Source: a bacterium
GTDB taxonomy: Bacteria > UBA8248
DNA: 56,980 nt
Assembly (NCBI GenBank): GCA_022825065.1
Contig: JAJDYR010000006.1
Location: forward strand, 1-56,980
Reading direction: 5' to 3'
Shown piece by piece: positions 48,634 to 56,528 of the stretch; position 1 is the stretch's first letter, and every line of letters starts with the position of its first letter. A program made the translations under genes and the position numbers. The notes beneath the pieces were generated by a model, which made no database searches, was not told the DNA's origin, and saw only the letters and a list, made by a program, of their open reading frames with translations.

Positions 48634-49755
48634 CTAAATCCGGAGTTCCCCGTCCTTGGAGAAGAGTTTTCCGTCCACGTAGACCTCGCCGCCGTCCCTT
48701 AAATCGCACACCATGTCCCAGTGGAGGGCGGAGTTGTTTTTCGAGCCGCTCTGGGGATAGCCCTTGCCCAGGGCCAGGTGGAGCGTGCCGCCTATCTTCT
48801 CGTCGAACAGCGTGTTCTTCGTGAAGCGCTGGATGCCGGCGTTGAGACCGAAGGCGAACTCCCCCACCCGCCTGGCACCGTCGTCCATGCCGATCATGGA
48901 TTTCAGGAACGCCTCGTTCTTCTCCGCCGTCGCCTTCACGACCTCGCCTTTCTCGAACGATAATTCCACGCCGTCCACCTCGCGCCCCGAGATGCAGGCG
49001 GGGAAGGAATAGCGGATCTTGCCGTCGATCCTGTTCTCCTGCGGGCCGGTGAAGACTTCGCCGTCCGGGAAATTGTTGTGCCCCGAGCAGTTCATGAACG
49101 GACGCCCCGCGATGCCGACGCGAAGGTCCGTGCCCGGCGCGCCGATTTCCACGACCTTACGGCCCTTGAGATAACGGATGACCCGCGCCTGGTGCCTGTC
49201 CTGCGCCCGCCAGCGCCTGATGCCGCCCGCTTCATTCGCGAAACAGGCGCCGAAGACGAAATCCTCATATTCGCGGATGCCCATCTCCGCATCCTGCGCG
49301 TAGGCTTCGGTGGGGAACAGGGTGAGCGTCCACCTTAAACCCCCCTTCCCCGTTTTCCCGTGCTGGGCGGCGCGCTTCATGAACGTCTCCATGATTGGCT
49401 GTCTGGCTTTGGACATCACCGCCTGTTTCTTCGGGTCCGCACCCGAGAGCCGCCGGGTGTTCGTCTCGGAGAGTATGGAGATGACGACGTCGAGGTTTTC
49501 GATCTCGAACTTCCGCACCGGCGAGAGGAACTCCAGCTGCCTGCGGGTGGCGTGCTCGTAGAAAATCTCTTCCAGCCCCGGCAGCGACACCTCGGCGGAG
49601 ACGTGCGCGCCGCGCCGGACGCACTCGGCGTAGAGCGCGCGGATCAGCGGAGCGGCGGCCGTGCTGCCGCGGATGCCGACGAGGTCGCCCCGCTTGATTT
49701 TTGAGGAATACCCCGTGATGATCTCCGCCATCCGCTCCACGCGCACATCTTCCAT
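48634..49755 (-). CDS. M29-family metalloaminopeptidase
   Basis: 373 residues. Metal-binding pattern of M29 aminopeptidases: a Glu in FEKGEVVKATAEKNEAFL, Glu in RRVGEFAFGLN, His in GTLHLALGKGYP and His-x-Asp in SALHWDMVCDLR, with Tyr/Asp-rich TKNTLFDEKIGGT between. These enzymes remove N-terminal residues using two metal ions. AGGAG precedes the ATG at 49755; the longer ORF to 49815 has no added homology. Unlike the paralogue at 31771-32736 all metal ligands look intact. Confidence 0.9.
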   Translation of the reverse strand: MEDVRVERMAEIITGYSSKIKRGDLVGIRGSTAAAPLIRALYAECVRRGAHVSAEVSLPGLEEIFYEHATRRQLEFLSPVRKFEIENLDVVISILSETNTRRLSGADPKKQAVMSKARQPIMETFMKRAAQHGKTGKGGLRWTLTLFPTEAYAQDAEMGIREYEDFVFGACFANEAGGIRRWRAQDRHQARVIRYLKGRKVVEIGAPGTDLRVGIAGRPFMNCSGHNNFPDGEVFTGPQENRIDGKIRYSFPACISGREVDGVELSFEKGEVVKATAEKNEAFLKSMIGMDDGARRVGEFAFGLNAGIQRFTKNTLFDEKIGGTLHLALGKGYPQSGSKNNSALHWDMVCDLRDGGEVYVDGKLFSKDGELRI

Positions 49756-49962
49756 CGCTTTCTCTCCTGTCATGATTTGTTCCGGTAATGCCGTAGACGG
49801 CCACACTCGAACCACGGCCCGCCCCGAACGACGCGGGGAGCCGTGATGAACCCTTCGTCATCATACAACAAAACGTCGGCGGATGAATGGACGGAACAAA
49901 CTCCCCTCCTCCCGGTACGAATCGCTTTGACTTATCCTCCACCCTGGGCGAGACTGGACGGG

Positions 49963-49990
49963 CTACTCCACGAGATAAACTGGAGAGAAG
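49963..49990 (+). promoter_or_regulatory. Conserved 5' leader element, copy A
   Basis: CTACTCCACGAGATAA followed by ACTGGAGAGAAG ends just before the start codon at 49994 and includes the ribosome-binding GGAGAG. An almost identical element in opposite orientation leads the other family gene at 50974-51006. Confidence 0.65.
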
Positions 49991-49993
49991 CGA

Positions 49994-50326
49994 ATGACGG
50001 AATACGAAGCCGCAAGTCTCGCCATGCAGCAAGACATGCTCGCACTGCAACAAGCCTCACTCAGCGTGCAACAAGCTGCTGTGTGGGTCGCCGCCCTCGT
50101 CGGGGCCGCGCAATGCAGCCTCATCGGTGTCGGGCTCTACATCATGCGCCGGGCCGCGATTCAGCGCGACGCCCAGCACCGAGAAAACATGGCGCAGCAT
50201 CGGGAGACCATGGCGGCGATTAACGCCCAGCGCGAGGCGCACAGCGAACAGCATCGGGAAAATATGGAGGCGCTCCGGGAACTCATCCGCCGCACGTCAG
50301 GGGCGCCCGGCTCACAGGACGGCTGA
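49994..50326 (+). CDS. Small one-helix membrane protein with coiled-coil tail (QC-LI-MR family, member 3)
   Basis: 110 residues: an N-terminal Gln-rich segment (MTEYEAASLAMQQDMLALQQ), helix AAVWVAALVGAAQCSLIGVG ending LYIMRRAAIQRD, then a charged coiled coil with QHRENM/QHRETM repeats and the end NMEALRELIRRTSGAPGSQDG. GGAGAG lies before the ATG. The N-terminus MTE.E.A.LA.Q and the helix are nearly the same as in member 1 at 36768-37121. It converges with member 4; both have their own terminators. Confidence 0.75.
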   Translation: MTEYEAASLAMQQDMLALQQASLSVQQAAVWVAALVGAAQCSLIGVGLYIMRRAAIQRDAQHRENMAQHRETMAAINAQREAHSEQHRENMEALRELIRRTSGAPGSQDG

Positions 50327-50367
50327 GCGGGCTATCCTCTCTTCCGCCGTCTCGTTTTTTCTTCATC

Positions 50368-50394
50368 CGCGCCTCAAGCGGCGCGCGTTTTTTT
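50368..50394 (+). terminator. Intrinsic terminator of the member 3 gene
   Basis: CGCGCC (50368-50373), loop TCAAGC, GGCGCG (50380-50385), then CG and seven T. Confidence 0.85.
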
Positions 50395-50448
50395 CGCACT
50401 ACAAAGAGAAGAAACGCTCCACGCGCCCGGGGGCGGAGCCGCGCAACG

Positions 50449-50479
50449 AAAAAACTCGCCGGAAGCGCTTCCCGGCGAG
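50449..50479 (-). terminator. Intrinsic terminator of the member 4 gene
   Basis: Read on the minus strand: CTCGCCGG (50479-50472), a loop of nine, CCGGCGAG (50462-50455), then six T. It is a perfect 8-bp stem, 21 bases after the stop codon. Confidence 0.9.
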
Positions 50480-50499
50480 CGAGGGTTTTCTCCTTGGGA

Positions 50500-50973
50500 T
50501 CAGGCGGCGGGAGCGGTTCGCTCGATAAGGGTTTTCAGGGCCGCCATGTTCTCTTCATGCCGATTCTCGCTTTGTTTCGAGAATTCATGGCTTTGCCTGA
50601 TTAGCTCTTGGCCTTGTTCGCGCAGTTCATTGCCTTGCCTGATCAACTCATTCAACGCCGCCATGCTCTCTTCGTGCCTTTTCGCATCTCGTTTCGCGGC
50701 ATCGTCCAGAGCCTTTATGTTCTCTTCGTGACGCATCGCATTCTGTTTGAAGATTTCAGCATCCCGCCTCGAATTCTCCTCGAAGGCCTTCATGGTTTGC
50801 TCGTGCTGCGCGTCGCGGTCTTTCTCCTGCGCCGCGAGTTGCCTGCTTCTCAACTCGTTCGCCTGCCGCATGGTGTTGAAACCCATGTAGATAAGCAGGC
50901 ATTGAACCAAAACGCCGGCCGCTTGAACGAGTACGCCCCACATGATCCAGAACTGCGTTCCATAACCCAACAT
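50500..50973 (-). CDS. Small one-helix membrane protein with long coiled coil (QC-LI-MR family, member 4)
   Basis: 157 residues: MLGYGTQFWIMWGVLVQAAG, VLVQCLLIYMGFNTMRQANE (helix plus the family motif), then about 110 residues of charged coiled coil with RHEENIKAL, RHEESMAALNELIRQ and RHEENMAALKTLIERTAPAA. The family end motif thus occurs twice, in the middle and at the end, as if the rod had been duplicated. I chose ATG 50973 because GAGGGTGAAG precedes it and the same leader element is used by member 3; the open frame extends to 51048. Confidence 0.75.
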   Translation of the reverse strand: MLGYGTQFWIMWGVLVQAAGVLVQCLLIYMGFNTMRQANELRSRQLAAQEKDRDAQHEQTMKAFEENSRRDAEIFKQNAMRHEENIKALDDAAKRDAKRHEESMAALNELIRQGNELREQGQELIRQSHEFSKQSENRHEENMAALKTLIERTAPAA

Positions 50974-51006
50974 CTTCACCCTCTCCCAGGTTATCTCGTG
51001 GAGTAG
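50974..51006 (-). promoter_or_regulatory. Conserved 5' leader element, copy B
   Basis: On the minus strand CTACTCCACGAGATAA then CCTGGGAGAGGGTGAAG directly before the ATG at 50973. The first 16 bases are identical to copy A at 49963; the rest differ by small indels. Confidence 0.65.
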
Positions 51007-51217
51007 TGAGTTCATTTTCCCACATCGAAGGGCGGCTTTCAAATTCACTTGTCGTATGGTTTCACCGCTTTTTCCTTGAAGGGGACAAAGGCGATGTCCC
51101 CAGCGAGGAGTTTTTCAACGGCTCCCTTTCAAAGCGAAGAGTGATTGCGGAGCAGAGGGTGGCGAGGTTGACAGTAAGGCTTTATCTTGACAGCTTGCCA
51201 ATGAGGAGAAGTCGACA

Positions 51218-52300
51218 GTGAACTCGGAAGAACGGAAACCGACAGCTTTCGTCATTATGCCGTTCGACGAAGGTTTTGACGAAATATATGATGATTTCCT
51301 GGCTCAAACACTCCGTGAAGCAGGCCTCGAAGTATCCCGCGCAGATGACATTCGAAGTTCGCAAAACATCTTGAAAGACATCGTCCGCTCAATCAATAAA
51401 AGCAGCCTCATCGTCGCCGATTTGACCGATTCCAACCCGAATGTTTTTTATGAATTGGGTTTGGCCCATGCTTTGAACAAACCGATCATCATGCTCACTC
51501 AAGAGATCGAAGACCTGCCCTTTGATCTCAGATCATATCGCGTTATTCCCTACACGACACACTTCAAGGAAATGGACGATGCTCGCAAGGCTCTAAAAGA
51601 TATTGTAGCTGGCTTCCTGTCAGGTGCGGAAAATTTCGGCAGTCCCATCTCAGATTTTCTGGAACGACCTGTGGAGGCGATTTCTCATTCTTCGACTGAG
51701 CACTTGGCAAAAAGCGAGGCTGGCCTCTTGGACCACTTGGTAGGTATAGAAGAGGGCTTAGAACAACTCACCAATTCTATAGTTTCATTCGGATCGGAAA
51801 CAGAAGATCTCACGCAAGCGACAAACACTATTAGACAACGAATTGAATCTCTGAAAAACAAACCCGGTGGGGCTTCCGGTCGGCAGTTGCGTCCGCTCGT
51901 AATGAGTCTGGCGCAAAAGCTAAACGGTTACGCGAAGTTCCTCTCAACCGAGAACGACAAATACGGCCCCGTGTTAGTTAGGACTCAAGCCTCCCTTGAG
52001 GCATTCGTAAGAGCGCAGGATCCCCATCTCCGAGAGAGTCGAGAGGAACTCGAAAGCTTCTTGGCTGCGTTGGACACCTCAGAAAATAATGGACAAGAAG
52101 CCTTGAGCAATATCCAGGATATGACCGATGCTTTACAGGAGATCCCCCACGTAGAGCGAACATTTCACCGCGCCCAAGAACAAGCCGTGAAAGAACTGCG
52201 GCGTTTCACCAGCAACGTCGAACAGACTGTATCAATGATTGCGCGGGCGAAAGAAATCGCACGAGAAATACTAGGAGGAGCATCGGAGGATACTGACTAA
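51218..52300 (+). CDS. TIR-like/nucleoside-deoxyribosyltransferase-like protein with helical C-terminus
   Basis: 360 residues. Residues 9-115 have the TIR/deoxyribosyltransferase-like flavodoxin fold: TAFVIMPFDEGFDEIYDDFL, then SSLIVADLTDSNPNVFYELG and LAHALNKPIIMLTQ, where Glu79 in FYELGLAHA is the position of the catalytic Glu in these superfamilies. Residues 190-355 are predicted long helices and may oligomerise or sense. Such proteins occur in bacterial defence loci, where the Glu domain cuts NAD or nucleotides on activation; activity here is inference. GTG start 51218 follows GAGGAG. The gene is clearly more AT-rich than its neighbours and stops 20 bases from the convergent MmeI-like gene. 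Confidence 0.75.
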   Translation: MNSEERKPTAFVIMPFDEGFDEIYDDFLAQTLREAGLEVSRADDIRSSQNILKDIVRSINKSSLIVADLTDSNPNVFYELGLAHALNKPIIMLTQEIEDLPFDLRSYRVIPYTTHFKEMDDARKALKDIVAGFLSGAENFGSPISDFLERPVEAISHSSTEHLAKSEAGLLDHLVGIEEGLEQLTNSIVSFGSETEDLTQATNTIRQRIESLKNKPGGASGRQLRPLVMSLAQKLNGYAKFLSTENDKYGPVLVRTQASLEAFVRAQDPHLRESREELESFLAALDTSENNGQEALSNIQDMTDALQEIPHVERTFHRAQEQAVKELRRFTSNVEQTVSMIARAKEIAREILGGASEDTD

Positions 52301-52320
52301 TACTTCTTCGAATGCTTTAC

Positions 52321-55119
52321 TCAAGCTCTCCGCCTTCTCTTCCCCTTCACCCCCGCCTCCAGCGGCGCTCGCATTTTCTCGTACAGGGCGAAGAGGTGCT
52401 CCACGCGCTCGCGTTCGGAGGCGAAGCCCGTGCGGCGATAGAGACGATCCACGGCGCGGTCGAGGGCCTGATGGGCGCGTCGAAGATCGGGCGGCATGAG
52501 GTCCGGGTCGTAGAGGTCGGCCAGCGTCGCTTCGGGGTGCGCCGCGCGGGCGTCCAAAACGGCTTGGGCCAAATCGACGATTTTCGCTTCTTGGTCATCC
52601 ACCATTTCTGGCCAAGCGAACGAATTGTAGATGGCCGGGGAATACCTGTAATCACTTTTCAATCGGCCAGCGACCGTACGCATCCACGCCATGTGCATCG
52701 CAGAGGTAAGAACACCGAAATAAAGCAGCCCTGCTCCCGGAATAATCCTTACTTGGTCAGATGCAATAACAGTAGGCGGCAATATCGCTATCGGTATATA
52801 TTCGCGCGTCTCAGACGATACTGCGGGAACCGCGAGATAAGGCGTCGTCGGTTGCCTATCCTGCGTGAACAGCGTCGGAAATTTCGCATATTCGCGCACA
52901 CTTGCCGTCGGGCTTTGCAATCGCCCTTCGCGTACTCGCTCAAGCCGCTCCTTAATCGCCCTTGACGCGCGCAATTCCGACGGTTCAGCGTTCTTGAGCC
53001 AAAAACACCATCGCCACTTCCCAGAGATTAGTTCTTCACCACCAACAAAAGGTTTCAGCCATTTTTCGCATTCCGGCTCGGCCGCGAGAAGTTCCACCTT
53101 ATCTTCTTCATTCAGGATTAGATTGCTGAAGGTGATGTATCCGCCTTCCGGCTTCTTGAGACGAGCGCCATCGGTCGGCTGGCTCCCCTTGTGCATTTTC
53201 AGGCGACCAATCGGCGTTCTTGAGCGCGCAGGGACCGTATACTGCGGCCCGTCGATCAAATACCCATTGATTCGCTTCACTTCGGACTCGTGGGGCTCTC
53301 CGCGTAAATGATCGTAATCATAGATCGTCTTTTTTCCGTCCTTGGCGAAGGTCATCCCGATGATGACGCAGTGAACCGCCGCCGAGCCTCGGGCTTCACT
53401 ATTCCACTGAAACGTGCGATGCGCGAAACGTATAGACAAGCCACCGGCGAACAACACCGGCCATAGAACGCCAGCTTGCTCTCCTTGTACGATGGAATTC
53501 GTCGCAACGAAGGCGATCTCGATCGATTCCTTTTTTTCCGCGTAACGCATGGCCTTGTTGAACCAGCAAGTCACATAATCGAGCCGATTGAATTGTCCCT
53601 CGGTACCCCAAATGCGCGCCATGCCAGTCTGTTGCGTCTTCGTGCGCCATTGATGCCCCACAAACGGCGGATTGCCGAAAACATAGGAGCACTCCCTTGG
53701 CGGCAGAAACTGCGCCCAGTCGGTTTCGAGCGCGTCGGCGCAGAGGACGTGCGGGGAGGTCGTGAGGGGAATACGGGTGTAGGTCTGGCCGAACTCGAGG
53801 CTCAGCCGGTTGTTCATGATGTGGTCCATCATCCACAGCGCCGTCTCGGCGATGCGCGCCGGGAACTCGCCGAGTTCGATACCGTAGAACTGATCCACGG
53901 TGATATGGGAAAGCCCGGACACGTCGAGTTCGCGCTGGGCTTCTGCGGCGCGCAGCTCGCGTATCACCTCCATCTCCAGTTCGCGCAGTTCGCGGTAGGC
54001 GATGATGAGGAAGTTCCCGCACCCGCAAGCCGGGTCGAAGAATTTCATACGGCCCAGCTTCTCCTGAAAACGCCTGAGTTCCGCCAAGCGGCGGCTGTCC
54101 CTGCGGGCTTTCAGGCGCTCGAACTCCTCGCGCAAGTCATCCAGAAAGAGCGGCTCAATGACTTTCAGGATGTTCTTCTCGGTCGTGTAGTGCGCCCCCT
54201 GCGCGCGTCGCTCCGCCGGGTTCATCACCGATTGAAAGAGCGCGCCGAAGATGGCGGGCGAGATGTTCGACCAGTCGAAGCGGCAGGTTTCGAGCAGGGC
54301 GTTCCTCATGGCGGCGTTGAAGGAAGGGATGCGCAGGGAATCCCGGAACAAATCGCCGTTCACGTAAGGGAAGCGCGCCAGATCCTCATCCAGCGTCCTC
54401 TGGCGCGCATCCTCCGGGGTATCCAGCACCTGGAAGAGTTCGGCCAGTCGGGCGCCGGTGTCCGAGCCGTCCTCGCTCGTGCGCTCCTCGACGTAGTTCA
54501 GGAAAATGTCGCGCGGCTCGAAGATGCCGGTGTCGTCCGCAAAGAGGCAGAAGACGACGCGCACCAGAAAGCGTTCCAGATCGTCCCCCGTATAGCCCGC
54601 CTCGGCGAGGGCGTCGTGGAGGTTTCCCGCGAGTTCGGCGGCCTTGACGTTGGCGGGGTCCTGATCGCGAAAGGCGCGGCGGCGCACGCCCAGGATGAAG
54701 CCGAATTTCTCGACATGGGCGGGCAGGTCGGCGAGGGAGAAGACAGCGTGTGTCCCCTCGTCCAGATCGTAAAGCTCGAACGTCTGGAAATCGCTCACGA
54801 GGATGTGGCCGGGTTTTTCCCGTTCAGGGAGGGCGTCGAAGTATTCCCCCGCCTGCCCGTAGGCGCGCTCCAGGTCACGGCCCTCGCTTTTCTGCTCGAC
54901 GAGCAGGACGCGCGGCCAGAAGAGGTCGATGTAGCCGTGGCTGTTGTCGAGGCGCCTCACGTGCTCTTCGAAGCGCGCGACGGAGCGTCGCCTGACGCCG
55001 AAGATCTCGAAGAAATCGTTGTAGAAGCTCTGCGTCTCGCCCTTCTCATAGAACGCACCCGCCCACTCGCGGGCGAACCCCGCCGCGCGCACGCGCATCT
55101 CGTTCCAGGAGAGGCGCAC
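52321..55119 (-). CDS. MmeI-type (type IIL) restriction-modification enzyme
   Basis: 932 residues. Nuclease: Asp65-x9-Glu75-x-Lys77 (IDLFWPRVLLVEQKS), the same D-x9-ExK spacing as in MmeI. A helical spacer follows with TGIFEPRDIFLNYVEERT. Methyltransferase: motif I DPACGCGNFLIIAYRELREL near 362, QFYGIELGEFPARIAETALW, and motif IV NPPFVGHQW near 483 (NPPF, N6-adenine type). The rest should hold the target-recognition domain and a C-terminal helical part (RRAHQALDRAVDRLYRRTGF). MmeI is about 920 residues, so this is full length. GTG 55119 (VRLSWNEMRVRAAGFAREW) was chosen by family start and GAGG; the ORF to 55263 adds non-homologous sequence. One protein cuts and methylates, so no partner is needed. 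Confidence 0.9.
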   Translation of the reverse strand: MRLSWNEMRVRAAGFAREWAGAFYEKGETQSFYNDFFEIFGVRRRSVARFEEHVRRLDNSHGYIDLFWPRVLLVEQKSEGRDLERAYGQAGEYFDALPEREKPGHILVSDFQTFELYDLDEGTHAVFSLADLPAHVEKFGFILGVRRRAFRDQDPANVKAAELAGNLHDALAEAGYTGDDLERFLVRVVFCLFADDTGIFEPRDIFLNYVEERTSEDGSDTGARLAELFQVLDTPEDARQRTLDEDLARFPYVNGDLFRDSLRIPSFNAAMRNALLETCRFDWSNISPAIFGALFQSVMNPAERRAQGAHYTTEKNILKVIEPLFLDDLREEFERLKARRDSRRLAELRRFQEKLGRMKFFDPACGCGNFLIIAYRELRELEMEVIRELRAAEAQRELDVSGLSHITVDQFYGIELGEFPARIAETALWMMDHIMNNRLSLEFGQTYTRIPLTTSPHVLCADALETDWAQFLPPRECSYVFGNPPFVGHQWRTKTQQTGMARIWGTEGQFNRLDYVTCWFNKAMRYAEKKESIEIAFVATNSIVQGEQAGVLWPVLFAGGLSIRFAHRTFQWNSEARGSAAVHCVIIGMTFAKDGKKTIYDYDHLRGEPHESEVKRINGYLIDGPQYTVPARSRTPIGRLKMHKGSQPTDGARLKKPEGGYITFSNLILNEEDKVELLAAEPECEKWLKPFVGGEELISGKWRWCFWLKNAEPSELRASRAIKERLERVREGRLQSPTASVREYAKFPTLFTQDRQPTTPYLAVPAVSSETREYIPIAILPPTVIASDQVRIIPGAGLLYFGVLTSAMHMAWMRTVAGRLKSDYRYSPAIYNSFAWPEMVDDQEAKIVDLAQAVLDARAAHPEATLADLYDPDLMPPDLRRAHQALDRAVDRLYRRTGFASERERVEHLFALYEKMRAPLEAGVKGKRRRRA

Positions 55120-55253
55120 GCCGGGCCTCAGTCGGAGCCGCGCCGGGCGGCGATAAGGGATGAATGGCGAAGCGATGCTTTCTTGCGGGTCCTCATGGGA
55201 CGGGACTATCGCATATTTCGGGGCGTGGTTCCTAGCGGGTCGGTCAAAAGAGC

Positions 55254-55279
55254 GGGCGGACACAAAGGTCCGCCCCTAC
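55254..55279. repeat. Half of a GTAGGG-family unit
   Basis: GGGCGGACACAAAGGTCCGC, then CCCTAC. This right-half hairpin matches those at 18810-18835 and 322-347; the left half is missing. Confidence 0.75.
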
Positions 55280-55312
55280 GGCAAACGAATTACCCTATCT
55301 CCGGCCATGGAA

Positions 55313-55426
55313 CTATTTCTTGGGAGGTGGCGGCGGCGGTGGTGGTGGTGCGGGCTGTGGAGGCCTGGGGATCGGCGCACCGCCGCCGTGCCGGACAGAA
55401 TCCGGTTTAGGACGGATATTCGACAT
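55313..55426 (-). CDS. Small proline-rich ORF overlapping the SLATT-like gene
   Basis: 37 residues: MSNIRPKPDSVRHGGGAPIP then RPPQPA, a run of nine Pro and KK. It starts 20 bases inside the end of the SLATT-like gene in another frame. There is no clear ribosome site, so expression would depend on coupling. Polyproline plus a basic end might be a binding arm. Support is only compositional bias and the overlap. Confidence 0.4.
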   Translation of the reverse strand: MSNIRPKPDSVRHGGGAPIPRPPQPAPPPPPPPPPKK

Positions 55427-55919
55427 TAAATTCATTCGCCATCACTTGATACGTTTCATCGGCGCATTTCTCATTCAGTTTGTCGTCGAGTCCGGTATAA
55501 CTGTCTCTTACCCGCGCATCTATCATCGACATTTTTTGTTTCAGGTGTCGACTTTTTTCCCGGATATCATCTTCCGAAGCATCGGGCTGATTCACGTCGT
55601 TCCACAACTCGCGCCATTCATCCTCAAGGCGCTTGTACTCGACGCTGATCGAATGGAGGACTATGCTCGTTTTGCCGGGATTGAGCCAAAAATCAACGGC
55701 GAGGACGACTCCGAGGGCTATGGTTATGATCAACTGAATCCACCAAGGCCACTGATTCAGCAGAGTAAACGCGCCCGTGGCGGAAACCACGAACAAGGCT
55801 ACGCGAACCGCATTACCTATTTTCCCGTATCGAACCGATATGCGATTGAAATAACGCGCCTCACGATCAACGTCCAGAAGCGTGTACCAGATATCGTCTC
55901 TTGTATGAGGAGAAATCAT
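55407..55919 (-). CDS. SLATT-like two-helix membrane protein
   Basis: 170 residues. Two transmembrane helices at about 33-50 (GNAVRVALFVVSATGAFTLL) and 54-75 (PWWIQLIITIALGVVLAVDF), then a cytoplasmic helical tail rich in Arg/Glu/Asp (SVEYKRLEDEWRELWNDVNQ...SRHLKQKMSMIDARVRDSYT). This layout resembles SLATT-domain effectors (two-helix pore-like proteins in cyclic-nucleotide and other defence systems). GGAGGAAG precedes the ATG at 55919. It is encoded on the same strand and upstream of the MmeI-like gene but 280 bases away. The SLATT call is from architecture, not a clear motif. Confidence 0.55.
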   Translation of the reverse strand: MISPHTRDDIWYTLLDVDREARYFNRISVRYGKIGNAVRVALFVVSATGAFTLLNQWPWWIQLIITIALGVVLAVDFWLNPGKTSIVLHSISVEYKRLEDEWRELWNDVNQPDASEDDIREKSRHLKQKMSMIDARVRDSYTGLDDKLNEKCADETYQVMANEFNVEYPS

Positions 55920-56218
55920 CCCGCTTCCTCCTGTATTTTGTGAACTGCCCTCTCATGAAAATATACATCAAGCGTATCGCATTGCAAATTCGCCATGTTC
56001 GGCGTATTCCGCCGTGTCGTGATGATTCGCTGCCGTTGAATACCTTCAACTTGGATTGCGCACCGGGATGACGAGGCAAAATCGTATCTTCAGTCGGGTT
56101 TGATCCTCAAGAGAGCGGTGGCATCGGTGAACGCGGGGGAAATGACGCCTCCCCGAGTTCGGCGCGGTTTACGATAGGGGGGTTGTTGAAAAAGTCCGAT
56201 AAAGGAGGAATGGCGGTT

Positions 56219-56312
56219 GTAGGGACAACCCCTCCTCGGGGTTGTCCTGCCCTCTGTGGTTGTCCTTTGCGGGATGGTTGCCGTCAGGACAGGCACGGAG
56301 GCCTGTCCCTAC
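56219..56312. repeat. GTAGGGACA...TGTCCCTAC double-hairpin unit
   Basis: Left hairpin GGGACAACCCC...GGGGTTGTCC, right hairpin GGACAGGC...GCCTGTCC, bounded by complementary GTAGGGACA and TGTCCCTAC ends. Confidence 0.8.
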
Positions 56313-56331
56313 GAGACGATGCGGTTTTGTT

Positions 56332-56475
56332 CGTCATTCCGGCGAAAGCCGGAATCCATTTGTTTTGCCTTTGCTCTTGGTTTTCTGATCGATTCGCGCA
56401 AATGACGAGGAGATGAAAAGCCGCAGTATTATCATTCTGCTTGAAAATGGATTCCGGCTTTCGCCGGAATGACGG
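56332..56475. mobile_element. MITE-like element with 30-bp terminal inverted repeats
   Basis: Both ends carry the same 30 bases in opposite orientation, starting CGTCATTCCGGCGAAAGCCG and continuing GAATCCATTT. Each end is itself a hairpin. The interior of about 84 bases has no coding capacity. Shorter one-hairpin relatives are at 1459 and 48328. Target duplication is not obvious. Confidence 0.7.
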
Positions 56476-56504
56476 CAATGGGATTCCGCCTTGGCGAAGG
56501 GGGT

Positions 56505-56528
56505 GTAGGGGCCGCATATATGCGGCCC
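56505..56528. repeat. GTAGGGG hairpin, inverted copy of the one at 44298
   Basis: GTAGGGGCCGCATATATGCG then GCCC. The identity with the 44298-44321 hairpin continues about 18 bases past it (GTCGTTGGAAGGC then A-rich), in inverted orientation. Confidence 0.75.

Noticed and set aside
51218..52300. Calling the protein a true nucleoside 2-deoxyribosyltransferase
   Set aside because: Only the phosphate-loop region and the Glu motif are shared, the long helical C-terminus is foreign to that enzyme, and the setting is defence-like; I kept the broader superfamily name.
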